NCBI GenBank assembly: GCA_009693045.1
Contig: SHXZ01000002.1
Coordinates: 1 to 64,000, forward strand
Direction: 5' to 3'
DNA length: 64,000 bases
From: Dehalococcoidia bacterium
GTDB taxonomy: Bacteria > Chloroflexota > Dehalococcoidia > Lucifugimonadales > SHYT01
Positions within the stretch are counted from its first letter, which is position 1. The number at the start of each line of letters is the position of its first letter. Positions 53,182-61,683 of this stretch are shown here, one piece after another. The translations under genes and the position numbers were made by a program. The notes under the pieces were generated by a model. It worked only from the letters and a program-made list of their open reading frames with translations, had not been told where the DNA came from and ran no database searches.

Positions 53182-54819
53182 CTAATGCTCGTCCAGGTCG
53201 GCGCGGCGGATGCCCATGTTCGTGGAGGACTTGGCGAACTCGTCTACGAACACGTTGACCAGCGCCGGTTTGCCCGAAGCGGCGGCCCGGTCCAGCGCCG
53301 GGCGGATCTGCTCCGGGCGCTCGACGAGCTCTCCGTGACCGCCCAGGGCTTCCATCATTTTGTCGTAGCGCTGGAAGCCCAGGCGCTTCTGCGGGTTGGC
53401 GGGCTTGTCGCCTGCGGTGAAGTTTGCGTTGTTGCTGACGACCCACAGCACGTTGAGCTTGTGGCGAATGGCCGTGTCAATCTCCATGCCGTGCCAGCCA
53501 AACGCGCCGTCGCCGGTGACGGCGATGACCTGTGCGTTCGGGTGCGCCGCCTGGGTCCCGATGGCGAAGGGCACACCCACGCCCATGTTGCCGTGCGTCC
53601 CCGAGTTCATGCGGTGGAATGGCATATAGGTGGGGATGGACTGGCGGGCGAAGTTGAGCGTCTCATGCCCGTCCACGATGAGGTAGGCGTCTCGCTGCAT
53701 GAAGTCGCGGACCTCGCGCATGAGGCGGAGCGGGTGCATGGGTACCGTGTTGGAGTCCATCAGCACCGATTGCTGCTCGGAGTGCCTGGCGTCGCGGGCG
53801 GCGAGGGCGTCAATCCAGGGCGTTTTGGCAGAGGGGTTGAACCGGCCCTTCGCCGCCTCGGTGAGCTGGCCGAGCACCGCCTTGGCGTCGCCGATGATGC
53901 CGATCTCCACGGGGCCGTTATGGCCGATCTCCGATGGGTCCATGTTGACGACGATGAACTTGGCGTCCTTGTTCCAGCGCGGCGCCGTGAAGAAGCCGCT
54001 GATGACGTTGGACCGGGTGCCGACCACCAAGACCACGTCAGCCTCGTGGAAGGCCATGGAGCGCCCGCCGGGGAAGAAGCGCGCGTGGTCCTCAGGCACG
54101 ACACCGCGGCCCTGCGGCGTCGTGTAGAACGGGATGCCCGTGGCGTTGACGAAGTCCTGCATCTCCTTGCTGCCCTGCGACCACATCACACCGCTGCCAG
54201 TAAACATCACGGGCTTCTGAGCCCTGGATAGCAGGTCAATGGCCTTCTTAACGAGGGCAGGGTCGCCGTAGGCTCGGGATTCGGTGCGATAGTTGGATGG
54301 CCAAGCCACTTGCCTCTCATCCACCTTGGTGCCGATCACGTCACTGGGCATGTCAATGTACACCGCTCCGTGAGGAGGCGTGAGCGCTTCCCGGAAGGCG
54401 ATGCTCACCAATTCGGGCACCTTATCGACATAGTTAACCTGTGTTGCCCACTTGGTAGCCGGCTTCATCAGGGCCACCTGGTCCATCTCCTGAAAGGTCT
54501 CGCTGTGCCGCTCGTGGTGGTTGGACGAGGCGCCGAAGTTGATGACCGGGCACGCGTCCGCGGTCGCATTGGCGAGCGCCGAGACGACGTTGGCCGTGCC
54601 CGGCCCATGCGAGGAGAGGACGAGGCCCGGCTTGCCCGTGGCGCGGGCGTAGCCGTGGGCCATGATCCCCGCCGAGGTCTCGTTGCGAACCAGGATGCCT
54701 TTCATGCCCAGGGCCAGGCAGTCTGCGACGATGGGCGCCGAGAGCAGGTAGAAGAACGTATCCACGCCCTCCTTCTGCAAAGCCTTGGCCGCCAAGTAGG
54801 CTCCGGTAACTTCTGCCAT
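53182..54819 (-). CDS. ThDP-dependent enzyme, oxalyl-CoA decarboxylase/2-hydroxyacyl-CoA lyase/acetolactate synthase-like (copy 1)
   Basis: The 545-residue protein has the three-domain ThDP plan: PYR domain with catalytic Glu47 (VRNETSAGIMAHGYARATG), central domain, and PP domain with the ThDP motif GDGAFGWHGMEIDTAIRHKL...VVSNNANF. The substrate is not fixed by motif. The next gene upstream is a class III CoA-transferase, the pairing seen for oxalyl-CoA decarboxylase with formyl-CoA transferase, and for 2-hydroxyacyl-CoA lyases. The ATG at 54819 has GGAGGGAG upstream; the frame is open 27 codons further. A paralogue lies at 61684. Confidence 0.85.
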   Translation of the reverse strand: MAEVTGAYLAAKALQKEGVDTFFYLLSAPIVADCLALGMKGILVRNETSAGIMAHGYARATGKPGLVLSSHGPGTANVVSALANATADACPVINFGASSNHHERHSETFQEMDQVALMKPATKWATQVNYVDKVPELVSIAFREALTPPHGAVYIDMPSDVIGTKVDERQVAWPSNYRTESRAYGDPALVKKAIDLLSRAQKPVMFTGSGVMWSQGSKEMQDFVNATGIPFYTTPQGRGVVPEDHARFFPGGRSMAFHEADVVLVVGTRSNVISGFFTAPRWNKDAKFIVVNMDPSEIGHNGPVEIGIIGDAKAVLGQLTEAAKGRFNPSAKTPWIDALAARDARHSEQQSVLMDSNTVPMHPLRLMREVRDFMQRDAYLIVDGHETLNFARQSIPTYMPFHRMNSGTHGNMGVGVPFAIGTQAAHPNAQVIAVTGDGAFGWHGMEIDTAIRHKLNVLWVVSNNANFTAGDKPANPQKRLGFQRYDKMMEALGGHGELVERPEQIRPALDRAAASGKPALVNVFVDEFAKSSTNMGIRRADLDEH

Positions 54820-54911
54820 GGGTCTCTCCCTCCTTGAGTGAAAGCCTCGGGAACGAGATTCTCGCCCCCGGCCTGCCCCGACCTTGTCGGAGGTGGTCAC
54901 TTTGCCGCCTG

Positions 54912-56126
54912 CTAAAACACTCCCTTCTTGTGCAGCGCCTCTATCTGATCATGCTTGTAGCCAAGTTCCGAGAGCACTTCCTGGGTATGTTCGCCCAGAT
55001 GGGGCGCGGGCCTGACGCCGATGTCGGCCGGCGTCTCGCTGTACTGGATGGGGTGGCCGGTCTCCTTCACGCGCCCCAGAGTGGGGTGCTCCATTTCAAC
55101 GATGTACTGATTGGAGAGGATCTGCTCGTCGGTATCCAACTCGTTCAGCCTCATCACGGGAGCGTAAATTAGGTCCTCTTTGATCAAGATAGGGGCCCAT
55201 TCGTCGGCGGTCTTGGTCGCAAAGACCTTGTCGAACATGAGCACGAGATCTCGGGAGTGCTCAGTTCGAGCCGCATTGGTGGCGAAGCGCGGGTCTTCAA
55301 TCAAGGTCTCCAGGCCAAGGGCTCGGCAGAAGCCGGGCCAGTAACGATCGGGTTGGGTAAAGACGAACTGGAGCCACCGCCCGTCCTTGCACAGGTAGGA
55401 ATTGCTCATAGGACTTCCGGGATTCGTTCGCTCGCCGGGCGACGTCCAGGACTTCCCAAGCAGCCCGTTGTTCAAGATTGTGCCCTGGAGCCAGACCATT
55501 CCGCCCAGGTGCGACACGTCAACTTTTTGGCCAATTCCGTGAATGGATCGGGCCACCAGGGCGCCAAGGATGCCCATAAACAGCTGCGTTCCGCCCATCT
55601 GGTCAGCAATGCCGCCGCCGACCTGGCGCGGAGCGTTGCCTTCCGTGACCGTCTGGAACATCATACCGCTGTAGGCTTGCCCCACGGTGTCGTATCCAGG
55701 CAGGTCGGCCATCGGGCCATTGGGCCCAAAGGCGCTCCCGGAAGCGTAGATGAGCGTGGGGTTGTGCTTCTTGAGGACTTCATAGCCCATGCCCAGCCGC
55801 TCGGCCACTCCTTTACGGAAGTTCTGCATGAAGACGTCCGAGCGTTCCACGAGTTTGTACATCACCTCGCGGGACTCGGGTTTCGTCAGGTCCAGGACGA
55901 TGCCGCGCTTGTTGCGGTTGCCGTTTTCAAAATAGGCGGTGTGTCCTATCGGCAGGGCTGACCTGCCACGTCCAACGCCCAGTGTACGTCCCGGATCACC
56001 TGCGGGCGCCTCAATTTTGATGACGTCCGCCCCCATGTCGGCCAGCATGGCCCCACCGACCGGGCCGAACTGGTAGACCGTCCAGTCAATGACCTTGATC
56101 CCCTCAAGCAGCTTCTTGGTCATCAT
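54912..56126 (-). CDS. Class III (CaiB/BaiF) CoA-transferase, copy 1
   Basis: The 404-residue protein begins LLEGIKVIDWTVYQFGPVGG and has ADVIKIEAPAGDPGR (CoA binding), NFRKGVAERLGMGYEVLKKH and the catalytic aspartate in LPGYDTVGQAYSGMM (about residue 146). It would move CoA between carboxylic acids through an aspartyl-CoA anhydride. It lies directly upstream of the ThDP enzyme on the same strand, separated by 92 bases. Two ATG codons follow AGGAGG; the second (56123) has better spacing. A paralogue starts beyond the right edge (63671). Confidence 0.92.
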   Translation of the reverse strand: MMTKKLLEGIKVIDWTVYQFGPVGGAMLADMGADVIKIEAPAGDPGRTLGVGRGRSALPIGHTAYFENGNRNKRGIVLDLTKPESREVMYKLVERSDVFMQNFRKGVAERLGMGYEVLKKHNPTLIYASGSAFGPNGPMADLPGYDTVGQAYSGMMFQTVTEGNAPRQVGGGIADQMGGTQLFMGILGALVARSIHGIGQKVDVSHLGGMVWLQGTILNNGLLGKSWTSPGERTNPGSPMSNSYLCKDGRWLQFVFTQPDRYWPGFCRALGLETLIEDPRFATNAARTEHSRDLVLMFDKVFATKTADEWAPILIKEDLIYAPVMRLNELDTDEQILSNQYIVEMEHPTLGRVKETGHPIQYSETPADIGVRPAPHLGEHTQEVLSELGYKHDQIEALHKKGVF

Positions 56127-56170
56127 GCCTCCTAACGAACCAGCATTTCATACGCTGGCTCGCCGTCGTG

Positions 56171-57148
56171 CTACTTTCGAATCTTGTCCGGATCTTGCAT
56201 GCTCAACCACGCAACACCCAGACTGTACCAGAAGTCCCAAATGTGTGCAGCAGCGTTCATCTCGGACGCTTGGACCAGGTCCCACGGCCAGACGTGGTTG
56301 AGGGGGAAGATGCCTATGCCGCTCTGGGCGATGTTGCGAAGGAAATCAGGCAGGGGCGCGATTGTTATCACCTTGACCGTGTAGCGGTCAAGCGCCTCGG
56401 TGGACTTCATCTCCACAAACGAGTCGCGGTAAACTGACTTCTCCTTCATGATGTCCAGGTACCACTTCACATCGTCGGCGGTGATTTCGCGGTTTTCGCG
56501 ATTCATGGGCGGGACCGCGGACCACAGGGCGCCCTTTCGAACATGCAGCAGGTAGGTCACCGGGTCCGGCTGCTCACAGCGCTGGATGATGCTTGGCATG
56601 ATGGCCACAAAGGCATTGAGCGCATACTCACCTTTGCAGACTGAGAAGTCGGCGTCCCGTCCCACCCAGCTGCACAGGCCCTGGTCGTAAGACAGGAGCC
56701 TTCCGTAGTGGTAGTTCCTGCGGGTGGCGATGGTGAGCGCGTTCAAGGTCGGGTCCGACGTGGCTGCTGCCGACGTGACCTCTCCTCTATACTTCGCCTT
56801 TGTCCAGAGCGGGAACCGGTTTGGATGATACTTCAGCACGAGCTGAACGCTCTTCTCCTTTTGGATCGCAGCGGCGTCTATCTTCGGCCCGCCCGGCACT
56901 TGCCGCGTGGTGAACACGTCTGCGAATGCGAGCCCGCCTTGTAGCGTCGCCGCGGGCGTTGGAGAGGGCGCAGGCGCCGGTGCGGCGATGGGCGTTGGCG
57001 TGGACGGTGCGACAGGTGCCGGTGGAGTCGCGGGCGTGGCGGCAGGCGCCGTTGCCTCTTCGCTCTTCGCACACGCTAGAGTCAGCAGAAGTATCGCCAA
57101 AGCGCCAAAGACGAGGGACCAACGACGAGACACAAAACGCGCCACCAT
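56171..57148 (-). CDS. Solute-binding lipoprotein (SBP family 5 type) with a large internal in-frame deletion
   Basis: The 325-residue protein starts with a lipoprotein signal (LTLACAKSEE), a Pro/Ala/Thr linker, and the N-terminal part shared with the two 644-residue paralogues: FPLWTKAKYRGEVTSAAA, GLCSWVGRDADFSVCKGEY, EITADDVKWYLDIMKEK. After IAQSGIGIFPL it jumps straight to NHVWPWDLVQASEMNAAAHI and the common C-terminal end LGVAWLSMQDPDKIRK. About 310 residues found in the paralogues are missing exactly between these points, with the frame kept. Either a damaged gene or a reduced binding protein. Start chosen at ATG 57148. Confidence 0.85.
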   Translation of the reverse strand: MVARFVSRRWSLVFGALAILLLTLACAKSEEATAPAATPATPPAPVAPSTPTPIAAPAPAPSPTPAATLQGGLAFADVFTTRQVPGGPKIDAAAIQKEKSVQLVLKYHPNRFPLWTKAKYRGEVTSAAATSDPTLNALTIATRRNYHYGRLLSYDQGLCSWVGRDADFSVCKGEYALNAFVAIMPSIIQRCEQPDPVTYLLHVRKGALWSAVPPMNRENREITADDVKWYLDIMKEKSVYRDSFVEMKSTEALDRYTVKVITIAPLPDFLRNIAQSGIGIFPLNHVWPWDLVQASEMNAAAHIWDFWYSLGVAWLSMQDPDKIRK

Positions 57149-57286
57149 GCCTTCCGCCTCTTTCCGCACAGGAGCGTCAAAACGTCCTTCCGGCTTCTCC
57201 TCGTGTCACGCTGCTATGGCCCACCGGGTTTCAGAACGCCCCGTGCCCTATACCCGAACCCGAGCCACGGTTTGTCGCAGTGTGGT

Positions 57287-57320
57287 TTGGTAGGGGCGCA
57301 GCATGCTGCGCCCCTACCAA
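57287..57320 (-). terminator. 17-bp perfect palindrome after solute-binding gene 2
   Basis: TTGGTAGGGGCGCAGCA and its exact inverse form a 34-base palindrome 14 bases past the minus-strand stop. A related palindrome with paired changes follows the next solute-binding gene (59586-59635). Confidence 0.6.
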
Positions 57321-57334
57321 CGTTTCCTTTGGCG

Positions 57335-59269
57335 CTACCTCTTTACCTTGTCCGGGTTCACCATGGTCAGCCACGCCACGCCAAGGCTGTAGTAGAAGTC
57401 CCATGCGTGCGCAGCGCCGTTCATCTCCCACGCGTGCATGTGGTCGTAGGGGAAGTGCTGATTAATGCGGAGCCAGTAGATCTGGTCCATCTCTCGCTGC
57501 TCGGCCGCCCAGATGAACGCCAAGCGCTTGGCCGGGTCCAGTTCACGCCGTGCTTTAAGGAACAGGTCTTCAAAGATCGGGTCATCAATGTTCTGGAAGT
57601 TGAACGGGCTGCCCTTCAACTGGGGTAAGAAGCCAGTGCCTCCGTCGGTCCATGAGCCGACAAACGTGCCAGAGTACAGGCCCTCCCACTTCTTTTCCTG
57701 GCGAAGTACCGTGTTAGTTAGGGCATCCACTACCTGGATGGTCATGTCCACGTTTATACTCTTCAACATGGACTGGACACCCAGAATTTGTTCGTAGATT
57801 ATCCCGCTCGCGCTGGAGGTGGTCATCTTGGTGCTGAAGCCGTTAGGATAGCCCGCTTCGGCCAAGAGCTTCTTCGCCCGCTCCGGGTTGTACTTGTACC
57901 AGTCGGAGGCGTTGTCCAGGGTCAAGTAGAAGGACTTGCCGAAGCCAAACAGGTCACGCCCAAACTCCGTGGGCAGGACGCCGTTGCCAGTGCCTGTTAA
58001 GTCCCAGATTCCCTTGACGTCAATAGCCAGCATAAGCGCACGACGCACGCGGACATCGGCCAACGGCCCTTCCAGCTTCGGGCGATAGCCCATAGGGCCC
58101 GCCGCGTTGTACTGGAGATGGATCTGGTCACCAGGCACCCTCGCGGCTACCGACGCGGACTCGTTCTTATCGTACGTCCGATATTGAGTGACCTGTCCGG
58201 TGATAAAGGCTGCCTTCTGGGAGGTTGGGTCTACAATTTGCAAGATCGTCCACCGGTCCACGTACGGGAGTCCTCGCAGGAAGAACTCAGGGTTCTTTTC
58301 GTACACCAGCTTTTGGCGCGGCAAATAATCCTTGACGAGCCAAGGGCCGGGGGTGATCAGCTTTTTCCCCAGGCAGTCCTTTTCGTCGTAGCATTCTTTG
58401 GGGAAGATCCCGATGCCGCTTTGTGCGAGGTTGCGCAAGAAATCCGGCAGAGGCGCCTCCAGGTTCATCTTGAAGGTATACCGGTCCAGGGCCTCCGTGG
58501 ACTTCACGTCTACGAAGGAGTCTTTGTAGACCCCCTCCGCCTTCTGGATGTCAATGTACCATTTGATGTCGTCAGCCGTTACCTCGCGGTCTGTTCGGGC
58601 CATGGGAGGAACGGCGGGCCAGAGCACGCCCTTCCTCACCTGGAAAACAAACGTAAGTGGGTCAGGCTGCTGCCAGCTCTGTAAGATGCCCGGCACAATC
58701 AACACGGCGTCGTTCACCGCGTACTGCCCCTTGCAGGTGGAGAAGTCGGCGTCGCGCCCCACCCAAGTGCACAGGCCGTGGTCGTAGTACAGGAGCCTGC
58801 CATAGTGCGAGTTTCTGCGGGCCCCGATTTTGAGGGGGTTTGTGGTTGGATCTACCAGTCCCCCGGTGACGGTTCCCACAAAAGTCACATCGCCACCATA
58901 TTTGGCTTTGGTCCATAGGGGGAGCCGATTCTGGTGGTATTTCAGCAGTTCTTGCAGGCCCTTCTCCTTTTGTACCGCCGCAGGGTCAAGTCGAGGCCCG
59001 CCAGGCACCTGCGTAGTCGAGAACAGGTTAGCAAATGTGATCCCCGCCTCGGCATTCTCAGCAGAGGTGGGCGCAGGGGTCGTACCAGTGGGCGAGGATG
59101 GGGCAGTGGCGGGTGCCGGCGTGGCTAGAGCTTCTGAGGGGGTAGCCCCCGGCGCCGGAGACGCACCCTCTGGCGCCTTTGCACCCGAGGCGCACGACAC
59201 CACGAGGATTGTAGCAAGCATCAAGCCCACAAGGAAAAGCACGCGGCCCCGTAGCAAAGAAACCACCAT
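57335..59269 (-). CDS. Extracellular solute-binding lipoprotein, SBP family 5 (copy 2)
   Basis: The 644-residue protein has a lipobox (LVVSCASG, Cys26), a low-complexity linker to about 75, and then the family 5 (dipeptide/nickel/oligopeptide type) fold: LWTKAKYGGDVTFVGTVTGG, VFQVRKGVLWPAVPP, DIKWYIDIQ, DFLRNLAQSGIGIFPKECYD, VRVRRALMLAIDVKGIW, ERAKKLLAEAGYPNGFSTKM. Two Cys pairs (GLCTW/STCKG and ECYD/DCLG) are shared with copies 1 and 3 and may form disulfides. It would bind a ligand outside the membrane for an ABC importer, but no permease or ATPase gene is nearby. AGGAGGT precedes the ATG. Confidence 0.9.
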   Translation of the reverse strand: MVVSLLRGRVLFLVGLMLATILVVSCASGAKAPEGASPAPGATPSEALATPAPATAPSSPTGTTPAPTSAENAEAGITFANLFSTTQVPGGPRLDPAAVQKEKGLQELLKYHQNRLPLWTKAKYGGDVTFVGTVTGGLVDPTTNPLKIGARRNSHYGRLLYYDHGLCTWVGRDADFSTCKGQYAVNDAVLIVPGILQSWQQPDPLTFVFQVRKGVLWPAVPPMARTDREVTADDIKWYIDIQKAEGVYKDSFVDVKSTEALDRYTFKMNLEAPLPDFLRNLAQSGIGIFPKECYDEKDCLGKKLITPGPWLVKDYLPRQKLVYEKNPEFFLRGLPYVDRWTILQIVDPTSQKAAFITGQVTQYRTYDKNESASVAARVPGDQIHLQYNAAGPMGYRPKLEGPLADVRVRRALMLAIDVKGIWDLTGTGNGVLPTEFGRDLFGFGKSFYLTLDNASDWYKYNPERAKKLLAEAGYPNGFSTKMTTSSASGIIYEQILGVQSMLKSINVDMTIQVVDALTNTVLRQEKKWEGLYSGTFVGSWTDGGTGFLPQLKGSPFNFQNIDDPIFEDLFLKARRELDPAKRLAFIWAAEQREMDQIYWLRINQHFPYDHMHAWEMNGAAHAWDFYYSLGVAWLTMVNPDKVKR

Positions 59270-59585
59270 CCCATACCTCCTAGATTACGTACGGCCTCAT
59301 TATTTTTGCGCAGTTTCGCGGCGTCAATACCATTAGGCTGCGAATTCAGCTAAGCCCTCTTGCTCGTCGCAGCCATCAGCAGACCGAACGTTGAAAGCGG
59401 CCAGACCGCCGTCGGACTTGGAGCCCTTCCTGGCCACCGTCCGGCCCCTGACCGTACTACCTCTTGGCCTTGTCCGGTCAGGAGTTCAAAGCGCCCTTCT
59501 GGCTTCTGCCCTGGTCGCGCTGCTGTAGCCCACCAGGTCCGAGGAGGCCGAGTACCCCATTACGCGAGTGTATGTGGCTGGTTGC
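59270..59585. other. Intergenic stretch, partly a copy of 57169-57334
   Basis: No gene is seen. From about 59479 the sequence (CAGGAGTTCAAAGCGCCCTT...) aligns with 57169 onward (CAGGAGCGTCAAAACGTCCT...), continuing to the palindromes before each stop. The tandem duplication of the solute-binding genes therefore included the spacer. Confidence 0.6.
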
Positions 59586-59635
59586 AGTATATGTTGATAG
59601 GGGCGCAGCACGCCGCGTCCCTATCAACATATACT
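59586..59635 (-). terminator. Long hairpin after solute-binding gene 3
   Basis: AGTATATGTTGATAGGGGCG pairs with CGCGTCCCTATCAACATATA and a final CT, with small mismatches, 7 bases past the minus-strand stop. It is the counterpart of the palindrome at 57287-57320. Confidence 0.6.
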
Positions 59636-59641
59636 TAGGTG

Positions 59642-61576
59642 CTACCTCTTGACCTTGGCCGGGTCCTGCATGGTCATCCACATCACGCCCAGGCTGTAGT
59701 AGAAGTCCCAGGCGTGCGTAGCGCCGTTCATCTCGGATGCTTGCCACTCATCCCAAGGCCACACGTGGTTGATCCGGATGATGTACACCTGGTCCATCTC
59801 GCGCTGCTCCGTCTGCCAGAGAAGAGCGGCGCGCTTCACCGGGTCCATCTCCACGCGGGCCTTTGCGAACAGGTCGTTGATGACCGCATCGTCAATGTTC
59901 TGGTAATTGAACGGACTACCCTTCAGGTAGTTAAGAAACCCCGTGTTTCCATCGGACCAGGTACCCGCGCCAAAATTCGCGATGAACCCATCCCATTTCT
60001 TTGCGGTCAAAGCGGAGGCAAGCGAGACGGTGTCAACTACCTTGATGTCCAGGTCCACGCCAAGGTTCTTCTTCCACATGGACTGGATGGCGATCAGCAT
60101 GTCATAGCCCTGACCATTGGAGCTTGAGGTAGTCATGCTGACCTTGAAACCGTTGGGATATCCGGCGTCGGAGAGCATCTTCTTGCCCCGGGTCGGGTCG
60201 TACTGGTACCACTCGCTGGCGTTGTCCAGTGAGAGGAACACCGACTTCCCGGGGCCGTACAGGTCGCGGCCAAACTCGGTCGGAAGCATCCCCAACCCCG
60301 CGCTGGACAGCTCCCACACCCCTCTGAGGTCCATGCCAAGCGTCAGAGCGCGCCGCACGTTAACCTCGGCCAGCGGCCCTTCCAGCTTGGCTTTTAGTGC
60401 GTAGCCTGAGGCGGCCGAGACCTGGAGCGTGAGCACGGCCCCGGGCAGTTGTTTCACCGAGCTCTCTGCATCCGCCGGGTCATAGGTTCGGTAGGCCATA
60501 ACCTGGCCGGTGACGAACGCGGCCTTGAGCGCGGAAGGGTCGGTCATGTTCAGCCAGGTCCACCGGTCAACGTAGGGCAGGCCCTTGAGGAAGAACTCGG
60601 GGTTCTTCTCCAAGACGGCCCGCTGGCGCACCGTGTACTCCTTCAGCAGCCAGGCGCCGGGGGTGATCAGTTTGGCGCCCATGCAGTCCTTGCCTGCATC
60701 GTAGCACTCCTTGGGGAAGAGCCCCACGCCGCTCTGGGCGATGCTGCGAAGGAAGTCGGGCAGGGGGACTGCGGTGACTATTCTGACGGTGTACCGGTCC
60801 AGCGCCTCGGTGGACTTCATGTCAACGAAGGAATCCTTGAGCAGGCCCTCCTGCTTGACGATGTCCAAGTACCATTTCACGTCATCAGCGGTGACCTCGC
60901 GGTCTGGCCGGATGACCGGTGGGATGGCGGGCCACAGCGCGCCCTTGCGGAGGTGGAAGACGTACGTCACTGGGTCGGGTTGCTCCCACTTCTCAAAAAG
61001 GCCGGGCACAATGAGCACACCGGTGTTGACCGCGTATTGACCGTTGCACTTGGAGAAGTCTTCGCGTCCGACCCAGCTGCACAGCCCCTGGTCGTAATAG
61101 AGCAGGCGGCCATAGTAGTGATTTCGGCGTGAGCTCGCTTTAAGCGGGTCCAGGATGGGGTTAGAAAGAGTACCTCCCAAAGTGGTGGCGGCGACCACCT
61201 CACCCCCATATTTGGCCCGGGTCCACAGGGTCTGGGTGTTGACGGAGTTCTTGATGAGCGCCTGGACGCTTTTATCTTTGAGCAGCTTGTCTACGGGAAT
61301 CTTTGGCCCGCCCACAAGCTCCTTCGTGGCGAACAGATCGCCGAATTGAACGCCGCCGACGGAGACCGCGGTGGCGGTGGGCGCCGGGGCCGCGGGCACC
61401 GCCGATGAAGGTGCTGTGGGCGCTGGTGCGGCGGGAGTGGTGGTCGCGGTCGGCGCTGCGGGCGCAGTTTGCGTGGGCGCCGCCGTCTCGCTCTTGGCGC
61501 AGGCCATTGCGAGGATGAGGATGGTGAGGATTCCAAGCATGACGAACGGTGATCGGAGTGTGCGCAGGCCAGTCAT
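59642..61576 (-). CDS. Extracellular solute-binding lipoprotein, SBP family 5 (copy 3)
   Basis: The 644-residue protein starts MTGLRTLRSPFVMLGILTIL with lipobox LAMAC, a linker of Pro/Ala/Thr to about 75, then the same family 5 fold as copy 2: LWTRAKYGGEVVAATTLGG, VTYVFHLRKGALWPAIPP, DVKWYLDIVKQEG, ECYDAGKDCMGAKLITPGAW, VNVRRALTLGMDLRGVW. It ends NHVWPWDEWQASEMNGATHA ... MTMQDPAKVKR. The equal length and spaced motifs show recent tandem origin. The ATG at 61576 has AGGAGGT upstream; the frame runs open to 62326 but overlaps the ThDP gene. A hairpin lies just before the ribosome-binding site. Confidence 0.9.
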   Translation of the reverse strand: MTGLRTLRSPFVMLGILTILILAMACAKSETAAPTQTAPAAPTATTTPAAPAPTAPSSAVPAAPAPTATAVSVGGVQFGDLFATKELVGGPKIPVDKLLKDKSVQALIKNSVNTQTLWTRAKYGGEVVAATTLGGTLSNPILDPLKASSRRNHYYGRLLYYDQGLCSWVGREDFSKCNGQYAVNTGVLIVPGLFEKWEQPDPVTYVFHLRKGALWPAIPPVIRPDREVTADDVKWYLDIVKQEGLLKDSFVDMKSTEALDRYTVRIVTAVPLPDFLRSIAQSGVGLFPKECYDAGKDCMGAKLITPGAWLLKEYTVRQRAVLEKNPEFFLKGLPYVDRWTWLNMTDPSALKAAFVTGQVMAYRTYDPADAESSVKQLPGAVLTLQVSAASGYALKAKLEGPLAEVNVRRALTLGMDLRGVWELSSAGLGMLPTEFGRDLYGPGKSVFLSLDNASEWYQYDPTRGKKMLSDAGYPNGFKVSMTTSSSNGQGYDMLIAIQSMWKKNLGVDLDIKVVDTVSLASALTAKKWDGFIANFGAGTWSDGNTGFLNYLKGSPFNYQNIDDAVINDLFAKARVEMDPVKRAALLWQTEQREMDQVYIIRINHVWPWDEWQASEMNGATHAWDFYYSLGVMWMTMQDPAKVKR

Positions 61577-61595
61577 AACTACCTCCTGTTGTTCT

Positions 61596-61630
61596 ACTGG
61601 TGGGGCAGCGCAACGCGCTGCCCCACCAGT
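61596..61630 (-). terminator. 15-bp perfect hairpin between ThDP gene 2 and solute-binding gene 3
   Basis: ACTGGTGGGGCAGCG and CGCTGCCCCACCAGT flank CAACG. It lies 53 bases past the ThDP stop and only 5 bases before the AGGAGGT of the next gene, so it could act as terminator, attenuator or 5'-end stabiliser. Confidence 0.55.
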
Positions 61631-61683
61631 TCTGTGCTCGCTACAAAGTACGCGAGTTGGATGACCTTTGGTTTGGGGTGGCT

